Shown one piece after another: positions 1-11,100 of a DNA stretch of 64,000 bases. Under the pieces are notes generated by a model. That model did not search any database. It was not told the origin of the DNA and saw only the letters and a list, made by a program, of their open reading frames with translations. The stretch lies in the NCBI GenBank assembly GCA_032358165.1, contig JAALGY010000051.1, positions 620,001 through 684,000 on the forward strand, read 5' to 3'. The DNA is from Diplosphaera chodatii. Lineage: Eukaryota > Chlorophyta > Trebouxiophyceae > Prasiolales > Stichococcaceae. Position 1 is the first letter of the stretch; each line of letters starts with the position of its first letter. The position numbers and the translations under genes were made by a program.

Positions 1-1450
1 GAAGCGCAGTAGGCAGTTGCCGAACTTGGTGGTGCCCTCGGGTGCAATCATCAGCAGTGGGAACCTGCGGCACAACATCGGTTGATGCGAAACGCCAGGG
101 GCATAGCAGCACCCAGACTTGTGCACCTGCAGCAACAGGCGCCCGCACGAGATGGGATGCATGCAGGGTGCGGACGCTGTTTCCCATGCTCTCCACCTGG
201 CATGCTGCTCACCTTCGATCGGCTGCCCGTGCGCTGATTTTCTCTACTGTCTTGCCCGCCATCTGTGTGTGCTTGTTGGTCTTGTCAGCCGAGCCGCGCC
301 GCTGCACAAACAGGAACTGCAGCGCGACAGCAATGGCGCCGATGAAGGGGATACTAGCCACTGGCGCCTGCACTCAGAAGTCACTGGTTGTACATCAGGC
401 ATAAGCTGAATTGCTGTTGCACGTTGATACACGCTGCCCCGGATCGTCGCCTAGCAACAAACCTTGGCGACGCCAGACAGCGTGAAGAAGTGTGTCAGCA
501 TGATAGGATCCACGTATGACACATGGTTGAAGACACAGATGGCCCTGCACGAAGTCAGACACAACTGATGAGGTACTGCCTAATATCGACCGTCAGCGCG
601 CATGCCAACAGCTGTGCACTGTGGTGAAGTGTTGCAGCCAGTTGGCAAGGCAACCAGCGTCTAGACCATCTGTAACATGAACCTCTGTGATCAATGTGCT
701 CACTGACTGTGAGACAACGAGCAGGTGCACCTGGCCTCCTGTGCCTCCCTGTAGTGTTCCCAATTCTTGACACGCACATTCCAGAAGCTCAAGCCCAGCT
801 GCAAGAACAAGCCCGTCCAGAATCGCAGCCAGGGCCGCAGCAGCCGGATACGCCATGGCGCGCATGGCTCGTTGGGCTTCGCCCCAATGACCAGCAACTG
901 CCAGGCAGAAGTTTACATGATCGCGACTTATGCATTGACACCGGGTCCAAGTCATGCGTATTTGATGCAGAGGCACGTATGATACGCCACTGCGAGCTGC
1001 ATTTGCGTGGGGTGTCAACAGCCTGCATACGCATGTCTGTGAACGCACCCGCGTGACTGCCCACACAAGGATGAGACCAGAGATGCTGAGGATGAAGCGG
1101 GCCAGCGCGTATGGCGCCAGCAATACCGCCTTGAACCACTCGTAGGCGGTCATGGGGCTGCTGAGGTCCAGGAACGGCGAGTCCTCGACGACCTCTTCAA
1201 GGCTGACGCCTGGAAGCAGCGCTCCAGCTCTGGACACTGCGACTGGCCGCTGCGGCTCATCCGTGGCTGATGTGTTGTAGCCGTCCGTGCTGGCGCCGCT
1301 GGGGATCAGCTGCCGGCCTACGCCCTCGGAGTCGAGCGACGTGGTCGAACCGTGCTGTAGGTGCGCTGTGGCAAGCTGGCCATTCGCCGCTGGGGCGTCC
1401 GAGCTGCCGTTCGGCAGCAGAGCCTCCGCTGCAACCTTATGCCCTTCCAT
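1..1450 (-). CDS. LPEAT: LPEAT-type lysophospholipid acyltransferase (3' end outside window)
   Basis: Membrane acyltransferase of the plant LPEAT/LPCAT group, which re-acylates lysophospholipids with acyl-CoA, usually at the ER. Reading the minus strand from ATG 1450, the N-terminus is a low-complexity soluble stretch, then SPMTAYEWFKAVLLAPYALA and a hydrophobic segment. The exon at about 895-735 gives LRPWLRFWTGLFLQLGLSFW and WNVRVKNWEHY. The exon 544 to about 465 carries the catalytic block NHVSYVDP (NHxxxxD). The exon about 358-213 gives SIPFIGAIAVALQFLFVQR. The last exon (about 75 to 1) carries PEGTTKFGNCLLRF, the acyl-group PEGT block. Order and spacing of the blocks fit the family. The C-terminal part, which in many members has EF hands, lies beyond the left edge. 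The gene is divergent from the coiled-coil gene at 1998. Start choice rests on the first ATG of the open first exon. Exact substrate (LPE or LPC) cannot be read from the sequence. Confidence 0.87.
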
Positions 1451-1997
1451 GGCGGGAGGTTGACCGCAGCTTTCCTTAGTACTCTGCGATCTGTCTTTCC
1501 AGTTGCTGATGATGCGGCCGCAGAGTCCAGATCAAGGGCCTGAGCAAACTCCGGTGAGGCTGCTGTTAGGCCACCGGTGGCGCTGCAATCAGGCTTCACA
1601 CATGCATAGCGTGGCTAAACCCAGAAAGGGTCTCCCAGATGTGCGAACAGCCGGCCTTCACGAGGTGCAGCCTGCAAGCGTTTTGGGTGCAAGGTTGTCA
1701 CCGCCACAAAGTCCCTGGGCAGTCCGCAGGCCCCAAGCGGCCAATGAAGGTGACGTGCTGCTGTCAGTCAGTCAGTGCTGGACGTGCTGCCAGTGGAACA
1801 CACATTCATTAGGGCGATGCGCCAACTGGAGCCTGAGCTTTCTGAACGCATGTACGACGTATGCAACCTAGGGTTTATGGCTCGTCTGTTCCAAGCCTGA
1901 TTTGGCACTCATATGCGACATTTACTTGGTGTGTCAGCCAACTTCGCGTACCAGCGTGTCCGTTTGGTACTTCTCGTGGTAGCTGAGCACCGCAAGC
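1451..1997. promoter_or_regulatory. shared divergent promoter region
   Basis: This 547-base gap separates two genes transcribed away from each other, the acyltransferase (minus) and the coiled-coil gene (plus), so it must hold both promoters and 5' UTRs. I see no TATA box or other defined element. The open frames in it have no family resemblance. Confidence 0.5.
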
Positions 1998-4900
1998 ATG
2001 TTGCGTGGCCGTGGAGCTTTTGGCCTGACGAGCAGCATGCATGGAGCGTCTGCTCGTGTGGGAGGTTTGCAGCCAACATTTGGAGCTCCGCTTGCTGCAG
2101 GAAGTGCTATGGAGGAGTTGAGGAAGGAAGCAGGTGTGATTCGCTGCTCATCAAGGAGTGATGCAGAAATATGATCTCGGTGGCTGATCGATCTGTGCCT
2201 GGTTGAATGCCGATAACAGCACCCTGCTGCAATTGAAGGAATTCAATGGGATCGACACCGCTCATCATCCTCTTCTAATGGAATGATCTGCACATTCATT
2301 TCCTGCAGATGCCCTGGTCATGCGCCACCAGACCTCCCAGCGTGACATTGAGCAACTGGTGCGAGACACTGAAAGCAAGCTGTGTTCTGCACGTCGCGAG
2401 CAAGAGTAACATGTGATATCGTTGTGTGCCTGCTGCAGCGTGCGGACCTGGCAAAGCATCAGGCAGAGAGCTCGGACCTCAAGGCGCAGCTGGCGCAGGT
2501 CAAGCAAGAGAATGCAGGCCTCTGCGGCTGTCTTAGAGATGGTACGCAGGTTTTCATGGATTGATCATTCAGTCACGACGATGCAGGAGCATTACTACAC
2601 TTGTCGCAACAATGGCAGCCGTGCATGCATGCCTACATGCATTGCATGCAGGCGAGCAGAAGTTCGAGAGCCTGCAATGCAAGATCAAGATGGCCGCGGT
2701 CAACCACCTGCAGTCTTCCTGCGTTTATGTGAAAGATTCCTCGTCAGCAGCTACAGTCTGCTTGCCTCAGTGACTCTGGGCACCTTGTTCACAGATCATG
2801 CATGGCAACCTCCGCGACAAAGTCGAAGATCTGGCAAGTTGCGGCAACCAGGGTACGCTTGCATGCAACTGTGCACCGAATCCGTGCGGACTTTCACGCG
2901 ACATTCGAGGTGCAGATATCGTGCTGTTGCAAAACATCCTTAGTAAAGATTGCTCTGACTCTGCAGCTGAGCACTACCGCATGGCACTGGAGGCCTCATT
3001 TGATATGCGCTTCAAGTCGAGCGAGGTGAGGTGGCAGGGATGGATGTGAGCACAACAGCAGCTCTGCAGTGCATGCAGATTCAATGCACGCAGCATGACC
3101 ATACATTCAGCTATGCCTGCGGTTTAACACCTTCTGGGCGGCCTGCAGGACATGATGTGCGCGATCACAACCGTCAACAACGAGCACAAGAAGCTGACCA
3201 ACCACATTGCCGATCGTGAGTAGACTCTGAAGAGATGATAATCAGGCCTCATCATCTCATGATAGCAAGCATTGTCCGCGACCCGAGAGCTGCCATAGTG
3301 TCACTCACTTTCTGTTTTCGATTCGCTGCTGCAGTGAAAGCAGCATTGGGCAGCGCCAATGCCAAGGAGACGGGGTTGCAGGAGCAGCTGGGGGAGCGAC
3401 AGGCCAAGTTGAAGGAGCAGGAGAGTGCGCTCAGTGAGCTGCGGCTTGAACAGGTGCGTGCTGGTTGTGCAGCTGCCGTCTCATGTGATGCTGGTGACAT
3501 GTGATCATACAGGACCCTTGTACCTGCGTTCCACTCCACTCGCTCATGCCACCAGGATGCCCTGCTCCTCAAGCTGGACCAGAAGGGTGCTGAGTTCAAG
3601 CAGCAGCTCGAAGACCTTGAAGTGCAACTGGGGCAGAAGGAAGCGGAGCTGCTCAAGACCGCTGACCGCCTCAGCAAGCTGCAGGCTGACAGTGATGCCC
3701 GCACCAACCAGCTGTCCACAGACCTGCAGGCTGCTCAGCACAGCATTGAGGTGTTGCAAGCCGATACGAAGGCAGCTGCCCAGTTGCATGAGGTGCGAGG
3801 CATTGCAGCCTATCTGCATGCATGCCATGTCTGGCAGCCAATGCACAGGCAGCGGGTTTCCATGGCAGTGGCATACATAGACACAACATCACCAGCGCAA
3901 CAATGTGCCTGGATGCTATGTCTGTAGGCTGATGAGCGTGAGAAGGCTGCTGCACGTGCCGAGGCTGAGCAGCTGCAGCAGGTGGTTGCCGATGCACAAA
4001 GCCAAGCAAACAACCTGGAAGCCAAGCTGCTAGAGGAACAGGAGGCTCATAAGAGCCAGGTGCGTTCATAACCATGCAATGCGCTTCTGTAAGGTTTGCG
4101 TTGCTAACCTGGCACTGTTGCAGCAATCAAGCGACACTTCACTGCAGCAGCCGCTGCATGTATGTGCAGGTGACTGAGCTTCAAGGCCAGAAGAGCATGC
4201 TCGAGGCGGAGCTGTCGACTTTGAAATCCCAGCTGGTAAGCATGCAACTGGATGCATGAACCCTCCTTGCACCTGGTGGTTAGTGCGCATGCAAGAACAT
4301 CAGTCTATCTGCATGCAGGCGGTGGCGACAACCCAGCTGGACGAGAGCAGTGCGGCACTGCACAAGGCGCAGGAGCAGGCGGCCGAGGCCGCATCCAATG
4401 CTGATCGACTGCAGAAGCAACTTGCAGATGCCGCCACCTCTGCTGAGGAAGAGCGCAGGCGGTCCAAAATTGCAGTAAACAAGCAGATCGACGAGTATAA
4501 GGAGAGCATCAACCAGGTGTGGACCACGGCATTGCCAAATCTTGTGCCTTCATTCAGCACAACGTGCGGCGTGATGAACATGCTAGCGGTTCCTGCTGTT
4601 GCCACCGCTGGCTGTTGGCGCAGAGAATTTTGGACACCAAGGCCGAAGGCGAGCGGAAGGTTGACGCCCTGCAGCAGCAGGTCAGGTCATTCACAAGCTA
4701 CCCTTGCCAAGGCGAGCACTCAGTACCCATGATGGATGTGGTTCCCTGAAGTGCTGACACTGTCGCACGCGCCGGCTGGGACCTTGCAGTTGGAAGCGGG
4801 TGAGCAGGAATGGGCCAGCAAGCTGGCAGCCCTGGAAGCTCAGCATCAGTCGGCCATCAAAGCCCTGCAGGTACCCAGTGGGTTGTGAGCGTAGCAAGGT

Positions 4901-7706
4901 ATGCGTGCAATACTGCCTCGCCGTGCAGACTGTGGGCGCCAGTACTCCTGATCTCTTTTGCTGACCCGCAGGAGAGCAGCAGCGCCGAGAAAGAGCAGCT
5001 GCAGAACGCACTGTCTGAGTCAGGCGACCTGGCTGCGACGCGTCTCAAGTCACTTGAGGAGGCGCAGGTGCGCAGACACGGTTTTGGAATGAAGGATTAA
5101 GTGAAGGTCGTGACGTTCAATAGCGGTAGCGCATCAACAATGCCAACAGCTGGTGCATGTGCTGCGCAGGCTGCCGCCACCCTTCAGGGCGAGACGCTGG
5201 GCGAGAAGATCAAAGCGCTGACTGCCGACCTGGAGGCTGCCAAGGTGCGACGTGCATTTGCCAAGGCCTCACACATGCATGTAGTTCGGATCATATAGCA
5301 TCCGGAGCAGCAGCATCGGCTGTACACCTGAGAGCCGTTCTTGACCCATGATGTGCTACTCCGCCACACCAGGCAACTCACGAGCAGGAGGTGGCGCGCA
5401 TCAAGTCTGCTGCTGAGAAGGCGCAGGAGGAGGTGCTGGCAGAGCTGCGGGAGGAACACGAGAGCCAGCTGGCCAAGGCCATCACAGACCTTGCCATCAA
5501 CCAAGGCAGCCTCGATGCCGCCAAACAAGAGATCGCCGACCTGGAGCTGAGCAACAAGGTACCTCACCACTGTGTGCTGGGATGCACCAGCATCTTCACC
5601 GCCGTCATCCTCGGTGTTCGGTCCTGCATGCCTATCAAAACAAGAGCATCCTTGGCACATTCTGTGCATGGCTCGGATCCAGGCGGACTGCAACACCCTG
5701 TCCATCGCAGTATCCGCCACCTGCTCACGCCCTGTGTGTCTGCCTGCAGAACATGCACAAGGAGCTGCAAACGAGCCGTGAACAGGTTGAGCACCTTGAT
5801 GGGGAGCTAGCCCAGACCCAGGAGGCCCTTGCAGAAAAGGTATCCAGTTTTCTCATGTTGTTCTGGTGGACTTGGGCTCTGCTGATATGCTCAAGGTCTT
5901 CTCCTGTTAGTGGCGCTTCACGGCTGCTGACACTCAACACGGCGCTGTCCAATTTGCTACTGAGCAGGAGCAGAGACTGGCCATTATCGGGCAACAGGCC
6001 AACTCGTCATCCCCTAGGTACTTTGTGTTGGCAATAAACTCGGACAGCATGCGGAGTGTGCCAGCCTATGTATACATGCAAGCGTCTGCTTGCACGCTGG
6101 ATTGACAGAAGCAATTGCTGGTTTGAACGCAGCACCAAGAAGCGCACAAGTCCACCTGGCGCACAGAAGAAGCACTCGCCGCCTGCATTTCAGGAGCAGC
6201 AAATCTTCCATGAGCAGCAGGACGCAGATTTCGAAGAGGTGGTGTGCTGTAAGCTGCTTCTTGCAGCTAACATTCTTGGAGTGCTGCCCGGTGCGTGCCT
6301 TCATTGCGGTCTGGTGAACGCCTTGCTGACCCACGGTTCTGGATGCTTGCCAGGAGGAGCCGCAGCCGACACGTCGGGGCCACACAACGCTTTCCCGCTT
6401 CCACCAGACGGTATGAGATGTGTCAACAGCCTCTGTCCCACCGCATTTGCTAGTGAATGTTTCGTGCTCACCGAAGACTCAGAGCCGGAGTCATGCCAGC
6501 CTTTTCTATGTGCGTGTTGCAGCATGGCGAGAGGGTCTTGCGGCAGACACACCAGCAGCAGCAATACGAGGTCCATGGCGACTCGCAGGAGGACGATGAC
6601 TCCTTTGACGAAGCGGACCCACAGGTGCGCACACTGTCCACTTAGGGGTATAATCGGATGGTCGATGCAGGTCACAGAGCAGCCCTTGATGGCAATCTTC
6701 TGCTGCAGTGATAAGCAATGACCTGAGCTGCGTGCCCGCCGGTCATATAAGGCAGGAGTGTGCAGCAAGTATGCCAATGGTTCTGCGCACCCTGCACACC
6801 TGTGCAGGTGCACAAGCAGCGGTCTGAGGCGATGGCGGCACGCTGCGTGTTCACCGAGCCACCAGTGATGATGGGCAGCCGGGTGCATTGCCTGAGAAGA
6901 CCTGTCATGCACCTGTGAACACCGCTGTGAAATAAACATCTGAAAATGCAGCTTGTTAGGAATTCATCACCACACCAGTAAGATTTGGTGATGACCTGCC
7001 GTCAGCAGCGGCACGCGGGCGTGAGTGCCGGGCGCAAGACCGTCTTCGCCACAATGAGCGCAAGCATGCACACAGACCTAGAGGACGGCGACGATGTGCG
7101 GCGCACCAGTCACCGACGCAGGGTGAGCTGACAACATTTCATTCCTGCTTGCGCATCTGTCAGCAGGCGTGCCTTTGAAACGGTTTGCACAAGACAGATG
7201 TCACGCCCGGTATCGATGCCCGAAGTGCGCTGCACTGCGGCTGCTAGCCTTGCATGGCGTTGACGGCTCTAACCCCGCACTGACAGACGGGCGCAACTGA
7301 GCCACGGTGTGGTGGCGGCCTGACCATGGGCGCCTCTCTGCTGAAGAACAAGGGTGGCACGGTGAGGACATGCAGGGACATGCATCCCTGTTGGTGCGGA
7401 TCAGCCGCTGGGTGCAATCATCAGCTGCTGGTGCACCACGTTACCAGACACTCCGGTGTGTTCAGCAGCCTGCTGTCATGGCACACATGCACAGCTTGGC
7501 TGGTGATTGCAAGGGATCCAGCACGAGTTTGGTGTGGAACCGTCGTAAGGCTTACTTTGGACTGCTGTCAACTCATTTCAATGACACAGGACAAGAAGCG
7601 CAAGGCGGCCCGCGGCGGCCCGCCCGGCAGCAAGCGCGGCCCCAGCAGTGCCATGAACCTGTTCGGCAACACCGACCCCTACGCCTTTGCGCCGTCACCA
7701 GCGTGA
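1998..7706 (+). CDS. long coiled-coil protein, possible ZYP1/SYCP1-like transverse filament protein
   Basis: At least 20 short exons encode an almost continuous coiled coil. ATG 1998 (MLRGRGAFGLTSS, then MEELRKEAG) follows an in-frame TAG and is the best start. Clear exons: about 2310-2408 (QRDIEQLVRDTESKL), 2438-2540, 3334-3450 (KAALGSANAKETGLQEQLGE), 3556-3790, 3930-4060, 4170-4235, 4318-4515, 4620-4680, 4797-4870, 4971-5066, 5391-5557 and 5752-5840. All are Glu/Gln/Ala/Leu/Lys rich with heptad spacing. After the rod comes an acidic stretch (EDDDSFDEADPQ, about 6590), a conserved-looking piece EPPVMMGSRVHCL near 6860, and a basic tail with KKRKAARGGPPGSKRG then LFGNTDPYAF before TGA 7704-7706. 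A long rod with a basic tail ending in a DPYAF-like motif recalls plant ZYP1 from memory, which is weak evidence; golgin, kinesin-tail or centrosomal rods are alternatives. Its neighbour GCP2 converges on it. Many introns contain TGCATGC. Confidence 0.78.
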
Positions 7707-8170
7707 GCGTGGCCTGAGGTGTGGCACAGATGGCAGGGAGTGTCGGGCGGGTCAGAGACCACAGAAGGCTGGGCGAGTGGATCAGCATGGTCTAGGCTAG
7801 TTACCACCGCCATCTGAAATGGCGTGTGCAGCGGCATTAATGGAAATAGTCTCACACTTCTGACCTGACAACTGGTGGACTGCATGCGTTGGCGTGGTCT
7901 GTCTACAGTTTGTGAAGGGTATTAACCTCAGACCCGCCCTCCTATGTGCTGCATAAGGCACGGACGCACTGACCAAACAGTTCGAAAGCAAGCTCACGAG
8001 GACATGGTCCAGCAAAAAGCAGTGTCTTATTGCGCCGAGCAGGCTTGCCAGCACCGCTTGTGTCGCGGTCCACTGCCAGACGCATGGCAGGCCACCAGTA
8101 AGTGATCCACACGATGTTGTTAACACCCAGCATGCGGAGGACTCCAGGTCCTCAAGAACGACACCGCTGC
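7707..8170. other. convergent intergenic region (3' UTRs)
   Basis: 464 bases between the stop codons of two converging genes (coiled-coil protein and GCP2). It should hold both 3' ends. I see no coding exon, RNA gene or repeat here. Confidence 0.5.
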
Positions 8171-11100
8171 TCAAATCGTCATCCCCGCGTCAGCAAGCGC
8201 GTCCTCCACCGCCACCGTGACCGCCATCGCATTGTCGGCCGCGAGGCCGGCCACCAGGCTGTGCAGCGCGGCCAGCTCGGGGCGCGTCACCGCACCCCTC
8301 ACCCGCGCAGCGCCGTGTGCCTTGGCCAGCTCTGCACGCCGGGGTAGGGTTCAGGGTTTGCCCGCCCATCAAGCATCGCGGAGGTTGGTGTGCACTGTGA
8401 CCCTGAGTAAACCTTGAGAGACGCCTGAACAGACGCCCGCTGTGTAGTGTTGCATGCACGCTTGCGCATGGACCACAATGCGTGAGAGGCGGCAGGTACC
8501 AATGCATCTGGCGCAAACAGCGCTGCAGCTCCTGCACCGCGGCGCTGTGCAGGTGTTAATGTGCCAGGGTTCAGGCCACACTCACCGCACAGCAGGTCCT
8601 GCAGCTGGCCCGCGAAGTCGTCCTCCGCCTGTTGCACCGCGCGCTGGAAGGAGTCGGCGCCCAGGCGGCCCTGGAGCGACGCCGCCGCCGCCCTCGCCCT
8701 GTCGCCCGCCCGCTCCCGCCGCGGCGCCACACCTGATACCAGCTAATACGATCAGCCGATGATTCGCTTTGTGATTTGGCCTGCCATCTGTTCATGCAAT
8801 ATAACAGCGGACCCGCTGCAAGGGCAATAGTGGGTTGCTGCTGCCGCCTTATAGGCTCGTTCCTGCCATGCTGCCCCAGAGACGAATGGGTGCCCGACAG
8901 TTATGGGTGCACTATGTTCGATGTTTGCCAGGGACAGTTGCTTTGCACCGCTGCCGCTTGCACAGGACTGTGCTCTGCCAGAGCAGGGGTCACCAGGAAG
9001 GGCACAAGATGCAGGGGCGCTGCTGACCGGCCTGGGGCGCGGCGTCCAGCTGCGGCAGCTTCTGCAGCAGCAGGGCGGCGAAGTCGGCGGCGTGCTTGCG
9101 GGCGGCCGTCAGGTGGCGCAGCGCCGCCGAGCGCCCCGCCAGCAGGTGGCCCCGCAGCAGCCGCGCCATGCCCGCCTCGTGCGCCGCCGCCGCCTGCGGG
9201 CGTGGCCAAGGAGGATGGTGAGGGGCCTCACACTCTGGTGGGACAGGCGTGGAGGCTGCCAAGCAGATGGGCGTGCCACAGCCTTGTCGTGTGGTTGGTG
9301 TACAGATGCTAAAAAGCGGATGGACCAGCGGCCGGCCATGAGCAGGGACGCAAGAGCAGCAAGGCAAGGTCAGGGCAGGCAGGCACGGTGACACGGTGTT
9401 GCCTGAATCACGGTCAGCAGCCTGCCGTGGTGCAGACTGGCAGCAGATGCAGCCCCACCTCCTCCAGGGTTTTGGCGCACTGCAGCTCGCCCTGCAGCGC
9501 CTCCAGCGCCGGTGCCACCACGCCCGACGACAGGTACAGCTGCAGGCGCGCGAGGGTGTGCGCCATGGTGCACCGCACCGCGTCCGCCGGCGCCAGCAGC
9601 TGGGCAGCCCTGCAGCGGGGGCGGCAACGATGGCCTTGAGACAGGGGAAGGTTGAGCTTGATAGGGTTTAGTGAGCCCTCCGGACAGCGCTGCTGTGATT
9701 GCTGCTACACTATGAGCCATGCTGAACACATCGTCCAAGTCTCGCTTGTTTGCACAAGGGAGTTCAACGGCAAAGTGGTGAACAGTCGCAAGCGCGGGCT
9801 GTGACGGCGGGCACCCGGGCAGGCGGCGGGCGGCCTTGTGCAGCGCCGCCGCCGCCGACAGCTCGCGCTGCGCGACCGCCAGCTCGAACTGCAGCCGGAA
9901 CAGCATCTGGTACTGCGCCAGCGCCAGCGGCGACACCAGCACGCTCAGCGGCCACGTCACCTGCGCATGTGCGCACGGGTGTTTGACAAGATGAAGGTAT
10001 AGTCTAAGCTTGTAAGAAATTACAAAGAAATATATAATTATCTACAATAAATATAATTCTATAAAAAAAAAAGAAAAATATCTTTTTTTTTTGGATTCTA
10101 AAATATACGGTATATATAAACTATGTATATAATTATAATAAATGGAGATGTTTGGTTAAGTCCTTTAACGAGCGCAACCCTTATGAAATATTGCGATTTT
10201 TGTAGTAAAGTGCTTTTGGTAACGAAGTTTACTTCGAACGGCCGACAAGATGTGGCAGCGTGTGCAATGTGCTGGCCCTGTGCCGGCTCTGCGTTACAAC
10301 ACAGCAGCACAGGCATGCGCATGTGTTGGTCAGTCTCCTTGTTGCTGCTTGTGGCTGGAGCAACACTTAATGACAACTGCCCTGCATCATCTGGTGAAGT
10401 CTGGCAGGCCCGTTCAGCGTCTCCCTGCTCTGCACATGGGTCAGTGATGGCAAGCCTGGTGTGTCCAGGGCACGGACCTGATAAGACAGCATGAACTGGG
10501 TGCGCATGCTGCCGCTGTCGCCAGACGCACTGCGCCTGCCTGACGCCTGCGACTGGCTCCCCTGCAGCAGCAGCATCGCAGCAGGCACATCATTCCTGCG
10601 CTATGAAAGTCCACGACAGCTCCAGCACAGACGCAAGGGCAGATCCTGGACCAGCGATGCAGCACCTGCACCTGGTTACAACAGCCCCAGCAGCTGGCTG
10701 GCTTCACTCCTGCTGCACTGCCTCGTACCTTTCGCAATGCAATGCCTTGATGTCACAGCAGATGCAGAAGGCCGCTCACCTGCGCTGCCGCAGCTGCCTG
10801 CGTAAAGCGCTCGGGCCCCTCCAGCACAGCGCTGTGCATGGAGTTCACCGATCGGTGATCCCTCACAACCTGCAGCGCCGCCAGGCTGCCGCTGATGCCG
10901 GCGCTGTGGAGTGCTGCAGGCAAACGTGCCAAATATATTGAAAAACGCACCGGAGGCTCCATGTCTACAATGCACAATCTGACGCGACGGCCGCACCTCA
11001 TCACCCGGTTTGCTCATCTTAAAGGTGGGCAGGCTGGTGCAAACCCTGCGCACCTGGCAGCAGCAGGCTGTGCAGCACTTCGGGCGAGGCCTTGCCGGCT

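Noticed and set aside
6056..6721. 221-residue plus-strand open frame as a separate gene
   Set aside because: It runs across intron and exon sequence of the coiled-coil gene with Cys/His-rich content and no family likeness; only parts in other frames fit the gene.
10145..10183. Working SSU rRNA gene
   Set aside because: Only a short conserved segment is present, bordered by unrelated AT-rich DNA and lying within a nuclear intron.
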